This document shows, one piece after another, positions 6,639 through 7,625 of a stretch of 7,625 nucleotides of DNA. The stretch is taken from contig JABHQB010000078.1 in assembly GCA_018695965.1 (NCBI GenBank), forward strand, positions 1-7,625. The letters run 5' to 3'. Each line of letters starts with the position of its first letter. The first letter of the stretch is position 1. The stretch comes from Flavobacteriales bacterium. Lineage in GTDB: Bacteria; Bacteroidota; Bacteroidia; Flavobacteriales; BACL11. Made by a program: the position numbers and the translations under genes. The notes below the pieces were generated by a model. The model did no database searches and was not told where the DNA came from. It worked only from the letters and a program-made list of their open reading frames with translations.

Positions 6639-7145
6639 ATGGCTGGAGAAATTATAAATAGAGTTTCAAATAGTCAATTAATTACAATTGACTTAACAGA
6701 TTATGCGCCTAAAGTTTCAGTAAAAGAATTGGATATTAAAGATTTTCTTTTTCAAGGAATTGTACTAAAAGAAAAAGAATTCAGAGTAAATTTAAAAGAA
6801 TTTGATTTCTCTAATTATACCAACAAAACTGTTGCTCTTAATTGTAGTTCAGATGCAATTGTACCAATGTGGGCTTTTATGCTAGTTACGTCTTATTTAA
6901 ATTCCGTTAATGCAGACATACATTTTGGAATAAAAGAAGATGTGTTTCAACAAATTTTTACAGCCAATATTAATGCGATTAATGCCTCTAAATTTGAAGG
7001 TAAAAAAGTGATTGTAAAGGGTTGTGGGGAAATTCTGTTAACAGAAGCTCTATACATTGCTATTACTAAAAAATTACAAAATACGGTTAGTAGTTTAATG
7101 TTTGGAGAAGCTTGTTCGGCTGTTCCTGTTTTTAAGAAGAAATAA
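6639..7145 (+). CDS. DUF2480 family protein, SUF operon-linked, function unknown
   Basis: A 168-residue protein that I recognise as DUF2480, a family found in Bacteroidota and often encoded at the end of suf operons. It starts two bases after the preceding stop, so it is almost certainly part of the operon. There is no signal peptide or membrane segment, suggesting a cytoplasmic protein. Visible features are FLFQGIVLKEKEFR (36-49), CSSDAIVPMWAFMLVTSYL (69-87), a GKKVIVKGCGE strand-turn segment (121-131), and a C-terminal FGEACSAVPVFKKK block (155-168) that matches the family's conserved end. Cysteines are at 69, 129 and 159; the latter two lie in conserved-looking motifs and could bind metal or a cluster, though this is speculation. 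Its final 51 bases overlap the convergent kinase gene. Family assignment is fairly sure; function is not known to me. Confidence 0.88.
   Translation: MAGEIINRVSNSQLITIDLTDYAPKVSVKELDIKDFLFQGIVLKEKEFRVNLKEFDFSNYTNKTVALNCSSDAIVPMWAFMLVTSYLNSVNADIHFGIKEDVFQQIFTANINAINASKFEGKKVIVKGCGEILLTEALYIAITKKLQNTVSSLMFGEACSAVPVFKKK
7095..7145. other. Tail-to-tail overlap of DUF2480 and kinase genes
   Basis: The minus-strand kinase stop (TAA, 7097-7095) lies 51 bases inside the plus-strand DUF2480 gene, whose stop is at 7143-7145. The overlap encodes the conserved C terminus of DUF2480 on one strand and a non-conserved kinase tail on the other. There is therefore no intergenic space, and no GC-rich hairpin followed by T bases is visible for either transcript between about 7090 and 7260. 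Confidence 0.85.
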
Positions 7146-7625
7146 GTCTGCCTCTTTATCGTTTTTTAAAATAATTACATCTTTAGTAGTTTTATACTTC
7201 TCTAATTTGTTAAAGATATTTGCTCTGTTTTTATGATTAAAGGTTAAAACATATTTTAAAAAAGATAAATTAAAGCTTTCTTTGCATCCGTCTGCTATAT
7301 CAGATCTTTTCTTCCCAAAGTCTTTTATGTTTCTTTTAATAACTCTTAAACAACATTTAATACTATGGTAATCTAAATAAATTATAGCGTCAGCTAGTGG
7401 AAAACGAATATCAAATGAATCAGCATAATTTCCATCCATTATCCATCTTTTTTGTTTTACTAGTTTGCGTAATACCTGTTCCCACTCATCTTTTTCAGGT
7501 TCTTCCCAGTTAGGTTTGTGGTAGTATTTGTCTAAATGAATTAATGGTAGTTTTAATATCTTTTCTAGTTTTTTAGAGAGGGTGGATTTCCCAGCTCCAC
7601 AACAACCAATTACCAGAACCTTTTC
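7095..7625 (-). CDS. P-loop kinase, DNA topology modulation/adenylate-kinase-like (FlaR) family (5' end outside window)
   Basis: The minus strand is open from the window edge to TAA at 7097-7095, giving 176 residues; only the first few N-terminal residues seem to be missing, because the sequence begins EKVLVIG just before the P-loop. The Walker A motif is GCCGAGKST (visible residues 7-15). It is followed by IHLDKYYHKPNW (29-40), a WIMDGNY motif (60-66), and AD.IIYLD (78-85) in the nucleotide-kinase core. Later come arginines of a lid-like region (RVIKRNIKDFGKKRSD), GCKES and VIILKNDKEADLFLL (151-165). The same order is seen in proteins annotated as topology modulation protein or adenylate kinase-related. 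The true substrate of this family is uncertain to me; a small-molecule or nucleotide kinase is likely. The last 11 or so residues lie beyond the conserved end and overlap DUF2480. It has no evident functional link to the suf operon. Confidence 0.85.
   Translation of the reverse strand, partial: EKVLVIGCCGAGKSTLSKKLEKILKLPLIHLDKYYHKPNWEEPEKDEWEQVLRKLVKQKRWIMDGNYADSFDIRFPLADAIIYLDYHSIKCCLRVIKRNIKDFGKKRSDIADGCKESFNLSFLKYVLTFNHKNRANIFNKLEKYKTTKDVIILKNDKEADLFLLKNRNSRTSFSKH

Noticed and set aside
7146..7300. Rho-independent terminator for the suf operon
   Set aside because: T-rich stretches are present, but I found no preceding stable hairpin; the region is coding sequence of the convergent kinase.
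1..7625. CRISPR array, tRNA/rRNA genes, insertion sequences or prophage genes
   Set aside because: No regularly spaced repeats, tRNA-like cloverleaf sequence, transposase or phage-like motif was recognised; the window is almost fully occupied by housekeeping genes.

Overview
The window holds a complete SUF-type iron-sulfur cluster assembly operon from a Bacteroidota member, most likely a flavobacterium-like lineage. That assignment rests on four things: strongly AT-rich DNA, A-rich leaders with no real Shine-Dalgarno sequences, TAnnTTTG-type -7 promoter elements, and the gene order iscA-sufBCDSE-DUF59-DUF2480 beside a divergent thiL. DUF2480 is a family I know from Bacteroidota.

Layout. Positions 1-816 (minus strand) carry most of thiL, the thiamine-monophosphate kinase, with its C-terminal quarter cut off by the window edge. 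Positions 817-903 are a short divergent promoter region with one plausible -7 element on each strand. Positions 904-7145 (plus strand) are eight tightly packed genes: an A-type carrier (iscA/sufA), sufB, sufC, sufD, sufS, sufE, a DUF59/MIP18-type sufT-like gene, and a DUF2480 gene of unknown function. Positions 7095-7625 (minus strand) carry nearly all of a P-loop kinase of the DNA topology modulation/adenylate-kinase-like (FlaR) group. Its 3' end overlaps the DUF2480 gene tail to tail. No stretch longer than 300 bases lacks a gene.

How the genes work together. SufS takes sulfur from cysteine and passes it to SufE, which delivers it to the SufB-SufC-SufD scaffold. SufC hydrolyses ATP to drive remodelling of the scaffold. 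The A-type carrier and the DUF59 protein probably help move finished clusters to target proteins. DUF2480 is linked to the pathway only by its position.

The most notable point is sufD. Its reading frame and conserved N-terminal motif (GFPTxxxEEWKYT) run back to an in-frame stop at 3465-3467, but this upstream stretch contains no ATG, GTG or TTG codon. The first codon after the stop is ATT (3468), inside the end of sufC. The first conventional start is a GTG at 3738, which would remove 90 codons including the conserved motif. Either SufD starts at a rare ATT codon coupled to sufC termination, or the junction carries an indel (one more A at 3472-3475 would fuse sufC and sufD), or sufD is damaged. 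I see no wholly new system here; the other observations are the 51-base convergent overlap, possible leaderless thiL transcription, and the uncharacterised DUF2480 gene.
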